64,000 bases of DNA from Rummeliibacillus sp963792445 (GCA_963792445.1 CAWBWO010000013.1:248001-312000); one strand, 5' to 3'. Positions 37,004 to 46,972 are shown, numbered from the stretch's first letter. A program made the numbers and translations. The notes: generated by a model not told the origin, from the sequence alone.

Positions 37004-37933
37004 ATGCTTAAGTATATTTTAAAAAGACTTGGTTATATACTGGTTGCACTTTTTGTAATCGTAACAGTTACATTCTTCCTTATGAGAATTGCCCCCGGTA
37101 GCCCATTTGCTAGTGAAAAGAGTGTGCCACCTGAAATTCAGCAAGCTCTTGATAAGGAATATGGATTAGATAATCCATGGTATATCCAATATAAAGACTA
37201 TTTAATTTCCACTGCAAAATTTGATTTTGGTGAATCTATGAAATACAAAGGTCGTTCAACAAATGATATGATCTCTGAGAGTTTCCCAATCTCTATGACA
37301 TTAGGTATTGAAGCAATGATCCTTGCAGTTGGCTTTGGTGTATTAATAGGTGCAATAACTGCTCTATATCACAACAAATTCCCCGATTACTTAGGGACTA
37401 CATTTGCTGTCCTAGGAATATCCGTTCCATCCTTTATTTTGGCGGGTCTATTACAATACTTTGTAGGTCTAAAATGGCAACTACTTCCGATTAGTGGTTG
37501 GAATGGCTTTATCTATAGTATTATGCCAGCACTTGCAATTGCGATCACACACATGGGTTTTATCGCAAAACTAACACGTTCAAGTATGCTTGAACAAAAT
37601 AACAGTGAATATGTGAAAATGGCACGTGCTAAAGGGATTGGTAAATGGACAATCGTCTTCAAACACACCCTACGAAATGCTCTTCTACCAGTTATTACGT
37701 ATCTAGGACCATTAGCTGCTGGTGTTATTACAGGTAGTTTCATCGTGGAACAAATCTTTGCGATTCCTGGCCTAGGTAAATACTTCGTGACAAGTATTAC
37801 AAACCGTGACTATACAGTAATTATGGGTACTACAGTATTCTATTCTATTATTCTATTATTCGCGGTATTAATAGTAGATATTCTTTATGGATTTATCGAT
37901 CCACGTATTAAATTGAGAGGAGCGAAAAAATAA
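37004..37933 (+). CDS. oppB: Oligopeptide ABC transporter permease OppB (copy 1)
   Basis: A 309-residue BPD_transp_1 permease with six membrane helices. Typical elements are the N-terminal LKRLGYILVALFVIVTVTFFLMR, RIAPGSPF, the EAA-loop KMARAKGIGKWTIVFKHTLRNALLPV and the C-terminal FIDPRIKL. GAGGAGG lies ten bases before the ATG. Forms the membrane channel with OppC; the oppC start overlaps its stop by one base. Confidence 0.95.
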   Translation: MLKYILKRLGYILVALFVIVTVTFFLMRIAPGSPFASEKSVPPEIQQALDKEYGLDNPWYIQYKDYLISTAKFDFGESMKYKGRSTNDMISESFPISMTLGIEAMILAVGFGVLIGAITALYHNKFPDYLGTTFAVLGISVPSFILAGLLQYFVGLKWQLLPISGWNGFIYSIMPALAIAITHMGFIAKLTRSSMLEQNNSEYVKMARAKGIGKWTIVFKHTLRNALLPVITYLGPLAAGVITGSFIVEQIFAIPGLGKYFVTSITNRDYTVIMGTTVFYSIILLFAVLIVDILYGFIDPRIKLRGAKK

Positions 37934-38868
37934 TGACACAACCTGTAAATGAAATTCCTAAAATTTCAAAGGACAAATTTACAATTGTTGGCGGAAATCA
38001 TGCTGAAACAGAAAAACTTGCAGACAAATCTGTGTCCTTCTGGAAAGAAGTTAGGCTTCGTTTCTCACATAACAAATTAGCCATTGTGGGTTTAATCCTG
38101 TTAATAATTGTTGCATTACTTGCAATTTTCGTTCCTTTATTTTCACCATATAGTTATCGTGAACAATTAGGTGTATATAATGCTCCTCCATCAGCGAAAC
38201 ATTGGTTTGGTACAGACGATCTTGGTCGTGACGTCTTTGTTCGTGTTTGGGTAGGTGCTCGAATCTCACTATTCATCGGGTTAGCTGCAGCGATTATTGA
38301 CTTAATTATCGGTGTTGCTTGGGGAGCAATTGCTGGACTTGTAGGCGGTCGTGTAGATGATATCATGATGCGTATTGCCGATGTATTAACAGCAGTTCCT
38401 TATCTATTAGTAGTTATTATTCTATTAGTAGTTTTACAACCAGGTTTACTCCCAATGATTATTGCATTATCCATTACAGGATGGGTGAATATGGCCCGTA
38501 TTGTACGTGGTGAAGTATTGTCCATTAAGAATCAAGAATATGTGTTAGCAGCAAGAACACTCGGTGCTGGAACAAGACATATTATCATGAAACACTTAGT
38601 GCCAAACGCACTTGGCGCAATCTTAGTAACAATGACTTTAACTATTCCGAACGCTATTTTCACTGAATCGTTCTTAAGTTATTTAGGTTTAGGTGTACCT
38701 GCACCAATGGCCAGCTGGGGAACAATGGCTTCTGAAGGGAATAATGCAATCGACACTGCACCATGGCGTCTAATTTTCCCTGCAGCCTTTATCTCTATTA
38801 CAATCTTTGCATTTAATGCTGTAGGCGATGGCCTTCGCGATGCATTAGATCCAAAATTACGTAAATAA
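37933..38868 (+). CDS. oppC: Oligopeptide ABC transporter permease OppC (copy 1)
   Basis: A 311-residue permease with an N-terminal OppC_N region (LRFSHNKLAIVGLILLIIVALLAI), the motif HWFGTDDLGRDVFVRVW and the EAA-loop region YVLAARTLGAGTRHIIMKHLVPN. Its ATG overlaps the oppB stop (TAATG). A 42-base stretch (38577-38618) is identical to the second operon copy, although flanking synonymous sites differ. Confidence 0.95.
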   Translation: MTQPVNEIPKISKDKFTIVGGNHAETEKLADKSVSFWKEVRLRFSHNKLAIVGLILLIIVALLAIFVPLFSPYSYREQLGVYNAPPSAKHWFGTDDLGRDVFVRVWVGARISLFIGLAAAIIDLIIGVAWGAIAGLVGGRVDDIMMRIADVLTAVPYLLVVIILLVVLQPGLLPMIIALSITGWVNMARIVRGEVLSIKNQEYVLAARTLGAGTRHIIMKHLVPNALGAILVTMTLTIPNAIFTESFLSYLGLGVPAPMASWGTMASEGNNAIDTAPWRLIFPAAFISITIFAFNAVGDGLRDALDPKLRK

Positions 38869-38892
38869 TCATGTAAGGAAGTAGGTGAGAAA

Positions 38893-39952
38893 ATGAGTAA
38901 AACATTATTAGAAGTAAAAGACTTACAAATAAACTTTAAAACCTATGCAGGAATTGTTCATGCTGTACGTGGCGTGAGTTTTGACCTGAAACAAGGTGAA
39001 ACACTTGCCATCGTTGGTGAATCTGGTTCTGGTAAAAGTGTTACAAGTAACGCTTTAATGAAACTCATTCCTCAACCACCAGGCATTTATGCGAATGGCC
39101 AAATTCTTTTTGAAGGACGAGACCTTGTTCCTGTATCTGAAAAAGAAATGCAAAAAATTCGTGGTAATGATATTGCGATGATTTTCCAAGACCCAATGAC
39201 AGCTTTAAACCCAACGATGAAAGTTGGAAAGCAAATCATGGAAGTTATTTTAAAACATAACAAAAAAGCAACTAGAGAATCAGCAAAGAAACGTGCCATC
39301 GAATTACTAGATGAAGTAGGGATCCCATTCCCTGAAAAACGTTTTAAACAATACCCACATGAATTTTCAGGTGGTATGCGTCAACGTGTTGTTATTGCAA
39401 TCGCACTTGCAGCTGATCCTAAGCTTCTAATTGCCGATGAACCAACAACAGCTCTTGACGTAACAATTCAAGCGCAAATTATCGAATTGATGAAAGATAT
39501 TCAAAAGAAAAGTAATACATCAATTATTTTCATTACCCATGACCTTGGTGTTGTGGCAAATATCGCAGACCGCGTAGCCGTTATGTATGCAGGCCAAATT
39601 GTAGAATATGGTACGGTAAATGAAATTTTCTACAATCCAAAACATCCATACACATGGGGGTTACTTGGATCGATGCCTGACCTTGATAATAATGACAGAT
39701 GAATTGTTGCGTACAATTCCTGGTTCACCACCAGATTTAATTCACCCACCAATTGGGGATGCTTTTGCACCTCGTAACGAGTTTGCGATGCAAATTGATT
39801 ATGAACAAGAACCACCAATGTTCAAAGTAAGTGATACACACTATGCAAAAACATGGTTATTACACCCTGATGCTCCGAATGTTCCAGTACCAGAAGCGGT
39901 TCAAAAACGAATCGATGGTTATTTAGCAAAGGACGGTGCTCAAAATGGCTGA
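38893..39952 (+). CDS. oppD: Oligopeptide ABC transporter ATP-binding protein OppD (copy 1), one frameshift
   Basis: Walker A GESGSGKSV, FQDPMTALNPTMKVG, signature FSGGMRQR, Walker B LLIADEPTTALD and the switch His in FITHDLGVV are intact. The frame breaks near 39691: one extra base after PDLDNN, where copy 2 reads straight through into DELLRTIPGSPPDL. Restored length is about 353 residues, equal to copy 2 (352). The C-terminal oligopeptide domain (GDAFAPRNEFAMQIDYE) follows in the second frame. It overlaps oppF by 8 bases. Because copy 2 is intact, transport could survive even if the shift is real. Confidence 0.9.
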
Positions 39953-40842
39953 GAAAATTTTAGAAGTAAAAAATTTAAAACAGCATTTCGGTACGATTAA
40001 AGCTGTTGATGGAATCAGCTTTGATGTGTATAAAGGTGAAACACTAGGACTTGTAGGTGAATCTGGTTGCGGTAAATCTACAACTGGACGCTCAATCATT
40101 GGTCTTTATGATATTACAGATGGCGAAATCAAGTTTAACGGCAAAGATATTCACAGTAAAAAGTCTAAAAAAGAATTAAAAAAATTCAAACGTGAAATGC
40201 AAATGATCTTCCAAGATCCATATGCATCATTAAATCCACGTATGACAGCTGGAGAAATTATTGCAGAGGGCTTTGATATTCATGGCCTTTACAAAAATAA
40301 AGCCGAACGCAAAGAAAAAATTGGTTCACTATTAGAAGCTGTTGGGTCTAAACCGTGAACATATGAACCGCTATGCGCACGAATTCTCAGGCGGTCAACG
40401 TCAACGTATTGGTATCGCTAGAGCACTTAGCTTAAATCCAAGTTTTATCATTGCCGATGAACCAATTTCAGCACTTGATGTATCGATTCAAGCACAAGTT
40501 GTAAACTTACTAAAAGAGCTTCAAATGAAACATAGTTTAACGTATCTGTTTATCGCACATGACCTATCCATGGTTAAATACATTAGTGACCGAATCGCTG
40601 TAATGCGCAGTGGCAAAATCTTAGAACTCGGTACTGCAGAAGATATCTATCAACATCCAGTACATCCATATACGCAATCACTACTTTCTGCGATTCCACT
40701 TCCAGACCCAATCTCAGAAAGCAAACGTACTCGTATTCCATATCAACATGAGGAAACAGGGGAAAACGCATCAACACATGAAGTATTCCCAGGACACTTT
40801 GTCTATGGAACAAACGAGCAAATTGCTAAATGGAAAAAATAA
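39945..40842 (+). CDS. oppF: Oligopeptide ABC transporter ATP-binding protein OppF (copy 1), one frameshift
   Basis: ATG at 39945 overlaps the end of oppD. Walker A GESGCGKST and FQDPYASLNPR lie in the first frame; signature FSGGQRQR, Walker B IIADEPISALD and switch FIAHDLSMV lie in the second. One extra T at 40347 breaks EAVGLNREHMNRY; with it removed the protein is 298 residues, four fewer than copy 2. Partner ATPase of OppD. A strong terminator follows. Confidence 0.9.
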
Positions 40843-40859
40843 TAGAGAATATCCTATAC

Positions 40860-40898
40860 AAAATGCCAAGACCTTAAACTAGGTCTTGGCATTTTTTA
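40860..40898 (+). terminator. Terminator of the first opp operon
   Basis: AAAATGCCAAGACC pairs perfectly with GGTCTTGGCATTTT around an 8-nt loop, followed by T residues. Confidence 0.95.
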
Positions 40899-40929
40899 TT
40901 GAAATTGACTGCGAAGAGGACTTAAATTG

Positions 40930-41000
40930 TCATCAGCGTGGATATAATTCGATTTGGTTGGATAACCTCCGCAAGAACGTGGATAATCTAATTCGTCTAC
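40930..41000. repeat. Degenerate 20-21 bp array (unit C: GTGGATAATNCGATTTG-like)
   Basis: Three imperfect copies with TGGATA cores at 40939, 40959 and 40980 (20 and 21 bp apart) lie in the spacer after the first opp terminator. Non-coding in all frames. Same period as arrays at 4.9, 13.5 and 48.2 kb. The remaining spacer to 41347 is AT-rich and carries the second opp promoter region, without a box I can assign safely. Confidence 0.55.
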
Positions 41001-41347
41001 AATATTTGGAAATTTTTAAGCTATAGGAACCAACCTCTGACATGAGTTGTCTACTAAATTCGACACTTTAGTACATTAGTGTGATAGAAATTTTTGATGA
41101 TACTTCAAAAGTTTAAAATCACAAAAATGTATAAAAATTCATAAAAAACTACTATTTGGTGATTAGAAAGATGGCTTTATTCAAATATTTATTCATAAAA
41201 TTTTATATAACTTAAATGTATAAAAATTTAGGTATTTTAGAAAATTAAGAAATTTTGTTTTTTTATAGAGAATCCTCTGCTATAGTAATAGATAGTTACT
41301 TATCGTTAGTAACTATAGAAAATTTTTACAAATATAGGGGGATTATT

Positions 41348-42994
41348 ATGAAGAAAAAGGTTTTATCACTACTGCTATTATCAGCATTAATGCTTGTATT
41401 AGCAGCATGTAACTTCGGGGGTTCTTCGGATAAAAGCGATGATTCATCTAAAACATCGTCAGATACTAAAACTGAAGACAAAACTTTAAATCTAACTATT
41501 CCATCTGAGCCACCAAGTATGAATCCACAACTTGCAACTGATAGTACTTCAGGAGCTATTTTGCGTTCAATTTTTGAAGGTCTAACTCGTGTTGACAAAG
41601 ATGGTAAAGTACAAAACGCTGTTGCTGAGGATGTAAAAGTAAGCGCTGACAAATTAACTTATACATTTAAATTACGTGATTCTAAATGGACAAACGGCGA
41701 TCCTGTTGTTGCAGGTGATTTCGCATATGCATGGAAATGGGCTTTAGACCCTAAAAACGCATCTGAATATGCATCAATCCTTTATCCAATCAAAGGCGCT
41801 CAAGCGTACAACGAAGGTAAAGGGTCAGCTGATGATGTAGGTATTAAAGTAGTTGATGACAAAACTTTAGAAGTAACTCTTGAAAACCCAACACCTTACT
41901 TCTTAGAATTAACTGCATTTTATACTTACAAACCAGTTAATGAAAAAGTGGCAAAAGCAAACAAAGACTGGGCTGCTGAAGCTGGTGACAATTATGTAAC
42001 AAATGGACCATTCACATTAGCAGAATGGAAACATAGTGACTCAATTACACTTAAAAAGAATCCTGATTATTTTGATGCTGACAATGTAAAATTAAACACA
42101 ATCAATATTAAAATGGTTGAATCAGAAACAACTGCTAACCGTATGTTCAAAAGTGGAGATATTGACTACTTAGGTTCTCCATTCCAAACAGTTCCACTTG
42201 ATGCAATCGATGGTTACAAAAAAGATGGTACTTTAAATATCCAAGATTATGCAGCAATTTATGAATACAAATTTAACACTAAAGGTAAATACACAAGTAA
42301 CCAAAACATCCGTAAAGCTCTAACTCTTGCAATCAATCGTGAAGCTCTAATTAAAGACGTTGTGAAAGGTGAACAAACTCCAGCATTAGGTATGGTTCCA
42401 AAAGCAATTGCAGGATTTGAAAACCAAACTGGTTATATCAAAGACAACGATATGGCTGAAGCGAAAAAAGCTCTTGCAGCAGGTATGAAAGAATTAGGTA
42501 TTAAAAATGCAAGCGATATTAAAATTGGCATTTCAATTAACACAAGTGAAGCACATGCAGCCATCGCACAATATATTCAAGAAGGCTGGCATAAAAACTT
42601 AGGAATCGAAGTGAAAATCGATAACTCTGAATGGCAAGTATATCTAGATAAATTAACAGCTCTTGATTACGATGTTGCTCGTTTAGGTTGGATTGCTGAC
42701 TACAATGATGCATACTCATTCCTAGAACGCTACGATACAGCTAAAAACGGTAATAATGATACAGGCTGGGAAAATCCAGAGTACAAAGCACTTATGCAAA
42801 AAGCTGAAAAAGAAGTTGATGAAGCAAAACGTCTTGAATACTTAAAACAAGGTGAAAAAATTCTAATGACTGATCTTCCAGTTGCACCAATTTACTACTA
42901 CACAAATCTTAATGTATCAAAAGATTATGTGAAAAATATGACTCCAAACAAATTAGGTGAAATCGATCTTAAAAATGTCGATATTCAAAAATAA
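41348..42994 (+). CDS. oppA: Oligopeptide ABC transporter substrate-binding lipoprotein OppA (copy 2)
   Basis: A 548-residue lipoprotein with signal peptide and lipobox LAAC (Cys21), Ser/Asp/Lys linker and SBP_bac_5 domain (IPSEPPSMNPQLATDSTSG; SIFEGLTRV; DPVVAGDFAYAWKWALDPKN). ATG 41348 is set by AGGGGG just upstream; an in-frame upstream start at 41255 would bury the signal peptide. Clearly paralogous to the protein at 35251 along its whole length; differences are spread over the ligand-binding lobes, so peptide preference may have diverged. Confidence 0.94.
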   Translation: MKKKVLSLLLLSALMLVLAACNFGGSSDKSDDSSKTSSDTKTEDKTLNLTIPSEPPSMNPQLATDSTSGAILRSIFEGLTRVDKDGKVQNAVAEDVKVSADKLTYTFKLRDSKWTNGDPVVAGDFAYAWKWALDPKNASEYASILYPIKGAQAYNEGKGSADDVGIKVVDDKTLEVTLENPTPYFLELTAFYTYKPVNEKVAKANKDWAAEAGDNYVTNGPFTLAEWKHSDSITLKKNPDYFDADNVKLNTINIKMVESETTANRMFKSGDIDYLGSPFQTVPLDAIDGYKKDGTLNIQDYAAIYEYKFNTKGKYTSNQNIRKALTLAINREALIKDVVKGEQTPALGMVPKAIAGFENQTGYIKDNDMAEAKKALAAGMKELGIKNASDIKIGISINTSEAHAAIAQYIQEGWHKNLGIEVKIDNSEWQVYLDKLTALDYDVARLGWIADYNDAYSFLERYDTAKNGNNDTGWENPEYKALMQKAEKEVDEAKRLEYLKQGEKILMTDLPVAPIYYYTNLNVSKDYVKNMTPNKLGEIDLKNVDIQK

Positions 42995-43056
42995 TGAATG
43001 ATCGAATCAAATCGAAACTAATCTAATTTAAGTAATATTCTTATTACACGAAAGTT

Positions 43057-43101
43057 GGGCTGCATTTAATCGAGTATTTCGGTTAAAGTGCAGCCCTTTA
43101 T
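43057..43101 (+). terminator. Intercistronic stem-loop between oppA and oppB (copy 2)
   Basis: GGGCTGCA pairs with TGCAGCCC, extended by TTAA/TTAA, with a short T-rich tail. Same position as in copy 1 but unrelated sequence, so the structure rather than the sequence is conserved. Confidence 0.75.
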
Positions 43102-43137
43102 TTCGCAAATAGTCATCTCAAAAAGGAGGAATTAACA

Positions 43138-44070
43138 ATGCTCAAGTATATTTTGAAAAGATGTGTCTATATTTTCATCGCATTATTTGTGATTGTCACA
43201 ATTACATTCTTCTTAATGCGTCTTGCCCCTGGTAGCCCATTTGCCTCTGAAAAGAGTTTCCCACCGGCTATTCAAGAACAGCTGAACGAGTCTTATGGCT
43301 TAAATAACCCCTGGTATGTGCAATATAAAGACTATTTAGTAGCTACTGCACAATTTGATTTTGGTGAATCGATGAAGTTTAAAGGTCGTTCCACGAATGA
43401 TATGATTTCTGAAAGCTTTCCAATATCTTTAACACTAGGTATCGAATCGATGCTTTTAGCTGTTGGGTTTGGCGTTTTAATTGGAGTGATTGCAGCTCTA
43501 TATCACAACAAGTTTCCAGATTATCTTGCAACAACATTTGCGGTATTAGGCATTTCAGTTCCTTCATTTATCCTAGCTGGTTTACTACAATACTTCGCAG
43601 GTTTAAAGTGGCAATTATTACCGATTAGTGGGTGGAATGGCTTTAAATACAGTATTTTGCCGGCTCTTGCTATCGCCATTACTCATATGGGTTTTATCGC
43701 AAAACTAACCCGTTCAAGTATGCTAGAACAAAATAATAGTGAGTATGTGAAGATGGCACGAGCAAAAGGCATTGGTAAATTTGCAACCGTTTTCAGACAT
43801 ACACTTCGTAATGCCTTATTACCGGTTATTACATACCTTGGTCCACTTTTTGCCGGGGTCATTACGGGGAGTTTCATCGTAGAACAAATTTTTGCAATCC
43901 CGGGTCTCGGCAAATATTTTGTATCAAGTATTACGAACCGAGATTACACAGTCATCATGGGGACAACCGTGTTCTATTCTATCATTTTATTATTTGCCGT
44001 ATTAGTTGTGGATATTTTATACGGATTTATCGATCCACGTATTAAGCTGAAAGGAGACAAAAAATCATGA
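43138..44070 (+). CDS. oppB: Oligopeptide ABC transporter permease OppB (copy 2)
   Basis: A 310-residue permease with six membrane helices, nearly colinear with copy 1 (RLAPGSPF, KMARAKGIGKFATVFRHTLRNALLPV, GFIDPRIKL). AAAGGAGGAATTAAC precedes the ATG. Its stop overlaps the oppC start (ATGA). Confidence 0.95.
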   Translation: MLKYILKRCVYIFIALFVIVTITFFLMRLAPGSPFASEKSFPPAIQEQLNESYGLNNPWYVQYKDYLVATAQFDFGESMKFKGRSTNDMISESFPISLTLGIESMLLAVGFGVLIGVIAALYHNKFPDYLATTFAVLGISVPSFILAGLLQYFAGLKWQLLPISGWNGFKYSILPALAIAITHMGFIAKLTRSSMLEQNNSEYVKMARAKGIGKFATVFRHTLRNALLPVITYLGPLFAGVITGSFIVEQIFAIPGLGKYFVSSITNRDYTVIMGTTVFYSIILLFAVLVVDILYGFIDPRIKLKGDKKS

Positions 44071-44993
44071 CACAAATCCCATCAAATATATCAAAAGGTA
44101 AATTTAAAATTGTCGGCGGAAATTTTGCAGAAACCGAAAAGCTAGCCGAAAAGTCAGTATCCTTCTGGAAAGAAGTGATGTATCGCTTTTCGCATAATAA
44201 GCTAGCGATTATTGGATTGATCATTTTAGTCATTGTCATATTGATGGCCATTTTCGTTCCATGGTTATCCCCTTACAGTTATCGTGAGCAACTAGGTGTG
44301 TACAATGCACCTCCATCAAGTAAACATTGGTTTGGAACGGATGACCTTGGACGTGATATTTTTGTTCGCGTTTGGTTCGGTGCGCGTATCTCCTTATTTA
44401 TCGGGATTACTGCAGCAATTATTGATTTAATCATTGGTGTTGCGTGGGGGGCAATTTCCGGTTTAGTAGGCGGTCGTGTGGATGATATCATGATGCGAAT
44501 CGCTGACGTTTTAACAGCTGTTCCTTATTTACTTGTTGTCATCATCCTTTTAGTCGTATTACAACCAGGTTTACTACCAATGATTATTGCTCTATCCATT
44601 ACCGGTTGGGTGAATATGGCTCGAATTGTTCGAGGGGAAGTATTGTCAATTAAAAACCAAGAATACGTTCTAGCAGCAAGAACATTGGGTGCTGGAACCA
44701 AACATATTATCATGAAACACTTAGTGCCAAACGCACTTGGCGCGATTTTAGTAACGATGACATTAACGATTCCAAACGCTATTTTCACAGAGTCTTTCTT
44801 AAGTTATTTAGGTCTAGGTGTTCCAGCGCCAATGGCTAGTTGGGGAACAATGGCATCAGAAGGGAATAACGCAATCGATACAGCACCTTGGCGATTGATC
44901 TTCCCAGCAGTATTTATCTCTTTAACCATTTTTGCTTTTAATGCAGTCGGCGATGGTCTTCGTGACGCACTTGATCCAAAACTACGTAAATAA
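44067..44993 (+). CDS. oppC: Oligopeptide ABC transporter permease OppC (copy 2)
   Basis: A 308-residue permease. Contains FSHNKLAIIGLIILVIVILMAI, HWFGTDDLGRDIFVRVW and YVLAARTLGAGTKHIIMKHL. From about residue 80 on it is almost identical in protein to copy 1, while the first 25 residues differ. Translation is coupled to oppB by a 4-base overlap. Confidence 0.95.
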   Translation: MTQIPSNISKGKFKIVGGNFAETEKLAEKSVSFWKEVMYRFSHNKLAIIGLIILVIVILMAIFVPWLSPYSYREQLGVYNAPPSSKHWFGTDDLGRDIFVRVWFGARISLFIGITAAIIDLIIGVAWGAISGLVGGRVDDIMMRIADVLTAVPYLLVVIILLVVLQPGLLPMIIALSITGWVNMARIVRGEVLSIKNQEYVLAARTLGAGTKHIIMKHLVPNALGAILVTMTLTIPNAIFTESFLSYLGLGVPAPMASWGTMASEGNNAIDTAPWRLIFPAVFISLTIFAFNAVGDGLRDALDPKLRK

Positions 44994-45009
44994 GAAAAGG
45001 GTGAATAGA

Positions 45010-46068
45010 ATGAGCGAAAAAATTATTGAAGTAAAAGATTTAAGAATCAATTTCAAAACATATGCTGGCCTCGTTCATGCTGTTCGCGGCGTTAACTTTT
45101 CTTTGGAGAAGGGTCAAACGTTAGCGATTGTAGGCGAGTCTGGTTCTGGTAAATCTGTAACAAGTAATGCATTAATGAAGCTTATACCTGAGCCACCAGG
45201 TATTTATGAAAGCGGAGAAATACTGTTTAATGGCAAAGACCTTGTTAAATGTACGGAAAAAGAAATGACAAAAATCCGTGGAAATGACATTGCAATGATT
45301 TTCCAAGATCCGATGACAGCTTTAAACCCAACGATGAAAGTTGGAAAGCAGATCATGGAAGTCATATTAAAACACAATAAAAACACAACGAGAGAGTCAG
45401 CAAAAAAACGTGCCATCGAGTTGCTAGATGAAGTAGGGATTCCATTCCCGGAAAAACGATTCAAACAATATCCACATGAATTTTCAGGTGGTATGCGTCA
45501 ACGAGTTGTCATTGCGATTGCACTTGCTGCAGAACCTAACCTACTAATTGCCGATGAACCAACAACAGCATTAGATGTAACAATTCAAGCGCAAATTTTA
45601 GAATTAATGAAGGACATTCAACGTAATAATGAAACGTCCATTATTTTCATCACACATGATCTTGGCGTTGTCGCAAATGTTGCGGATCACGTTGCGGTTA
45701 TGTATGCAGGCCAAATCGTCGAATATGGTACGGTTAATGAAATTTTCTATGATCCTAAACATCCATATACTTGGGGCTTACTTGGATCCATGCCGGACTT
45801 AGATAATAATGCAGATGAGCTATTACGTACAATTCCAGGCTCTCCACCAGATTTAATCCATCCACCAAAAGGGGATGCCTTTGCACCGCGTAACGAATTT
45901 GCCATGCAAATTGATTATGAAGAAGAGCCACCGATGTACAAGGTAAGTGAAACCCATTTTGCCAAAACATGGCTTCTACATCCAGATGCACCGAAAATTC
46001 CAGTACCAGAAGCTGTTCGTAAACGCATTGAAGGTTATCTTGCAAAGGAGGAACTTCAAAATGGCTGA
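45010..46068 (+). CDS. oppD: Oligopeptide ABC transporter ATP-binding protein OppD (copy 2)
   Basis: A 352-residue ATPase, intact: Walker A GESGSGKSV, FQDPMTALNPTMKVG, signature FSGGMRQR, Walker B LLIADEPTTALD, switch FITHDLGVV and the C-terminal peptide-transporter domain. ATG 45010 follows AAAAGGGTG; the frame is open further up but overlaps oppC. It overlaps oppF by 8 bases. It shows what the frameshifted copy 1 should look like. Confidence 0.95.
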   Translation: MSEKIIEVKDLRINFKTYAGLVHAVRGVNFSLEKGQTLAIVGESGSGKSVTSNALMKLIPEPPGIYESGEILFNGKDLVKCTEKEMTKIRGNDIAMIFQDPMTALNPTMKVGKQIMEVILKHNKNTTRESAKKRAIELLDEVGIPFPEKRFKQYPHEFSGGMRQRVVIAIALAAEPNLLIADEPTTALDVTIQAQILELMKDIQRNNETSIIFITHDLGVVANVADHVAVMYAGQIVEYGTVNEIFYDPKHPYTWGLLGSMPDLDNNADELLRTIPGSPPDLIHPPKGDAFAPRNEFAMQIDYEEEPPMYKVSETHFAKTWLLHPDAPKIPVPEAVRKRIEGYLAKEELQNG

Positions 46069-46969
46069 GAAAATTTTGGAGGTAAAAAATTTAAAACAGT
46101 ATTTCGGTACGATAAAAGCAGTTGATGGTATTAGCTTTGATGTCTATAAAGGGGAAACATTGGGTTTAGTAGGTGAATCAGGTTGTGGTAAATCTACAAC
46201 AGGACGATCCATTATTCGATTATATGACATAACGGATGGCGAAATTGTCTTTAAAGGTCGCAATGTTCACGATAAAAAGAACTACAAGGATACAAAAGCA
46301 TTTAATCGGGAAATGCAGATGATTTTCCAAGATCCATATGCATCGTTAAACCCACGTATGACCGCTGGTGAAATCATTGCAGAAGGTTTTGATATCCACG
46401 GTCTATACAAAAATAAGAAAGAACGTAAAGAACGTATTAGTCAATTACTCGAAGCAGTTGGGCTAAACCGCGAACATATGAACCGCTATGCACATGAATT
46501 CTCAGGTGGTCAACGTCAACGAATTGGAATTGCTAGAGCACTGAGCTTAAATCCAAGTTTTATTATTGCTGATGAGCCGATATCAGCACTTGACGTTTCC
46601 ATACAAGCACAGGTTGTAAACTTATTAAAAGAACTACAAAAAAAGCATGGATTAACATATCTTTTTATTGCGCATGATCTATCGATGGTGAAGTACATTA
46701 GCGATCGTATCGCGGTAATGAGAGCTGGTAAAATCCTTGAAATCGGTACAGCTGATGATATTTATCACCACCCAATACATCCGTATACAAAGTCACTTTT
46801 ATCTGCCATTCCACTTCCTGATCCAATATCAGAAAGCAAACGTAAAAGAATTCCTTACAAAGAGGAAGAAATTACTGGATTTGCAGCGATGCATGAAATA
46901 TTCCAAGGACATTTTGTATATGGAACAGATGAACAAATTCAAAAGTGGATCCCTAGCAAATCAATGTGA
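46061..46969 (+). CDS. oppF: Oligopeptide ABC transporter ATP-binding protein OppF (copy 2)
   Basis: A 302-residue ATPase: Walker A GESGCGKST, FQDPYASLNPR, signature FSGGQRQR, Walker B IIADEPISALD and FIAHDLSMV. AAAGGAGG precedes the ATG at 46061, which overlaps the oppD stop. In Walker-A-proximal text it reads SIIRLYDIT where copy 1 has SIIGLYDIT. Last gene of the second opp operon. Confidence 0.95.
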   Translation: MAEKILEVKNLKQYFGTIKAVDGISFDVYKGETLGLVGESGCGKSTTGRSIIRLYDITDGEIVFKGRNVHDKKNYKDTKAFNREMQMIFQDPYASLNPRMTAGEIIAEGFDIHGLYKNKKERKERISQLLEAVGLNREHMNRYAHEFSGGQRQRIGIARALSLNPSFIIADEPISALDVSIQAQVVNLLKELQKKHGLTYLFIAHDLSMVKYISDRIAVMRAGKILEIGTADDIYHHPIHPYTKSLLSAIPLPDPISESKRKRIPYKEEEITGFAAMHEIFQGHFVYGTDEQIQKWIPSKSM

Positions 46970-46972
46970 AAA

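Noticed and set aside
39691..40350. Programmed ribosomal frameshifting in oppD/oppF copy 1
   Set aside because: No slippery heptamer with a downstream structure is evident, copy 2 reads straight through, and similar shifts occur in many unrelated genes here.
41232..41246. A possible CodY box upstream of oppA copy 2
   Set aside because: GTATTTTAGAAAATT has four mismatches to the AATTTTCWGAAAATT consensus, expected by chance in such AT-rich DNA.
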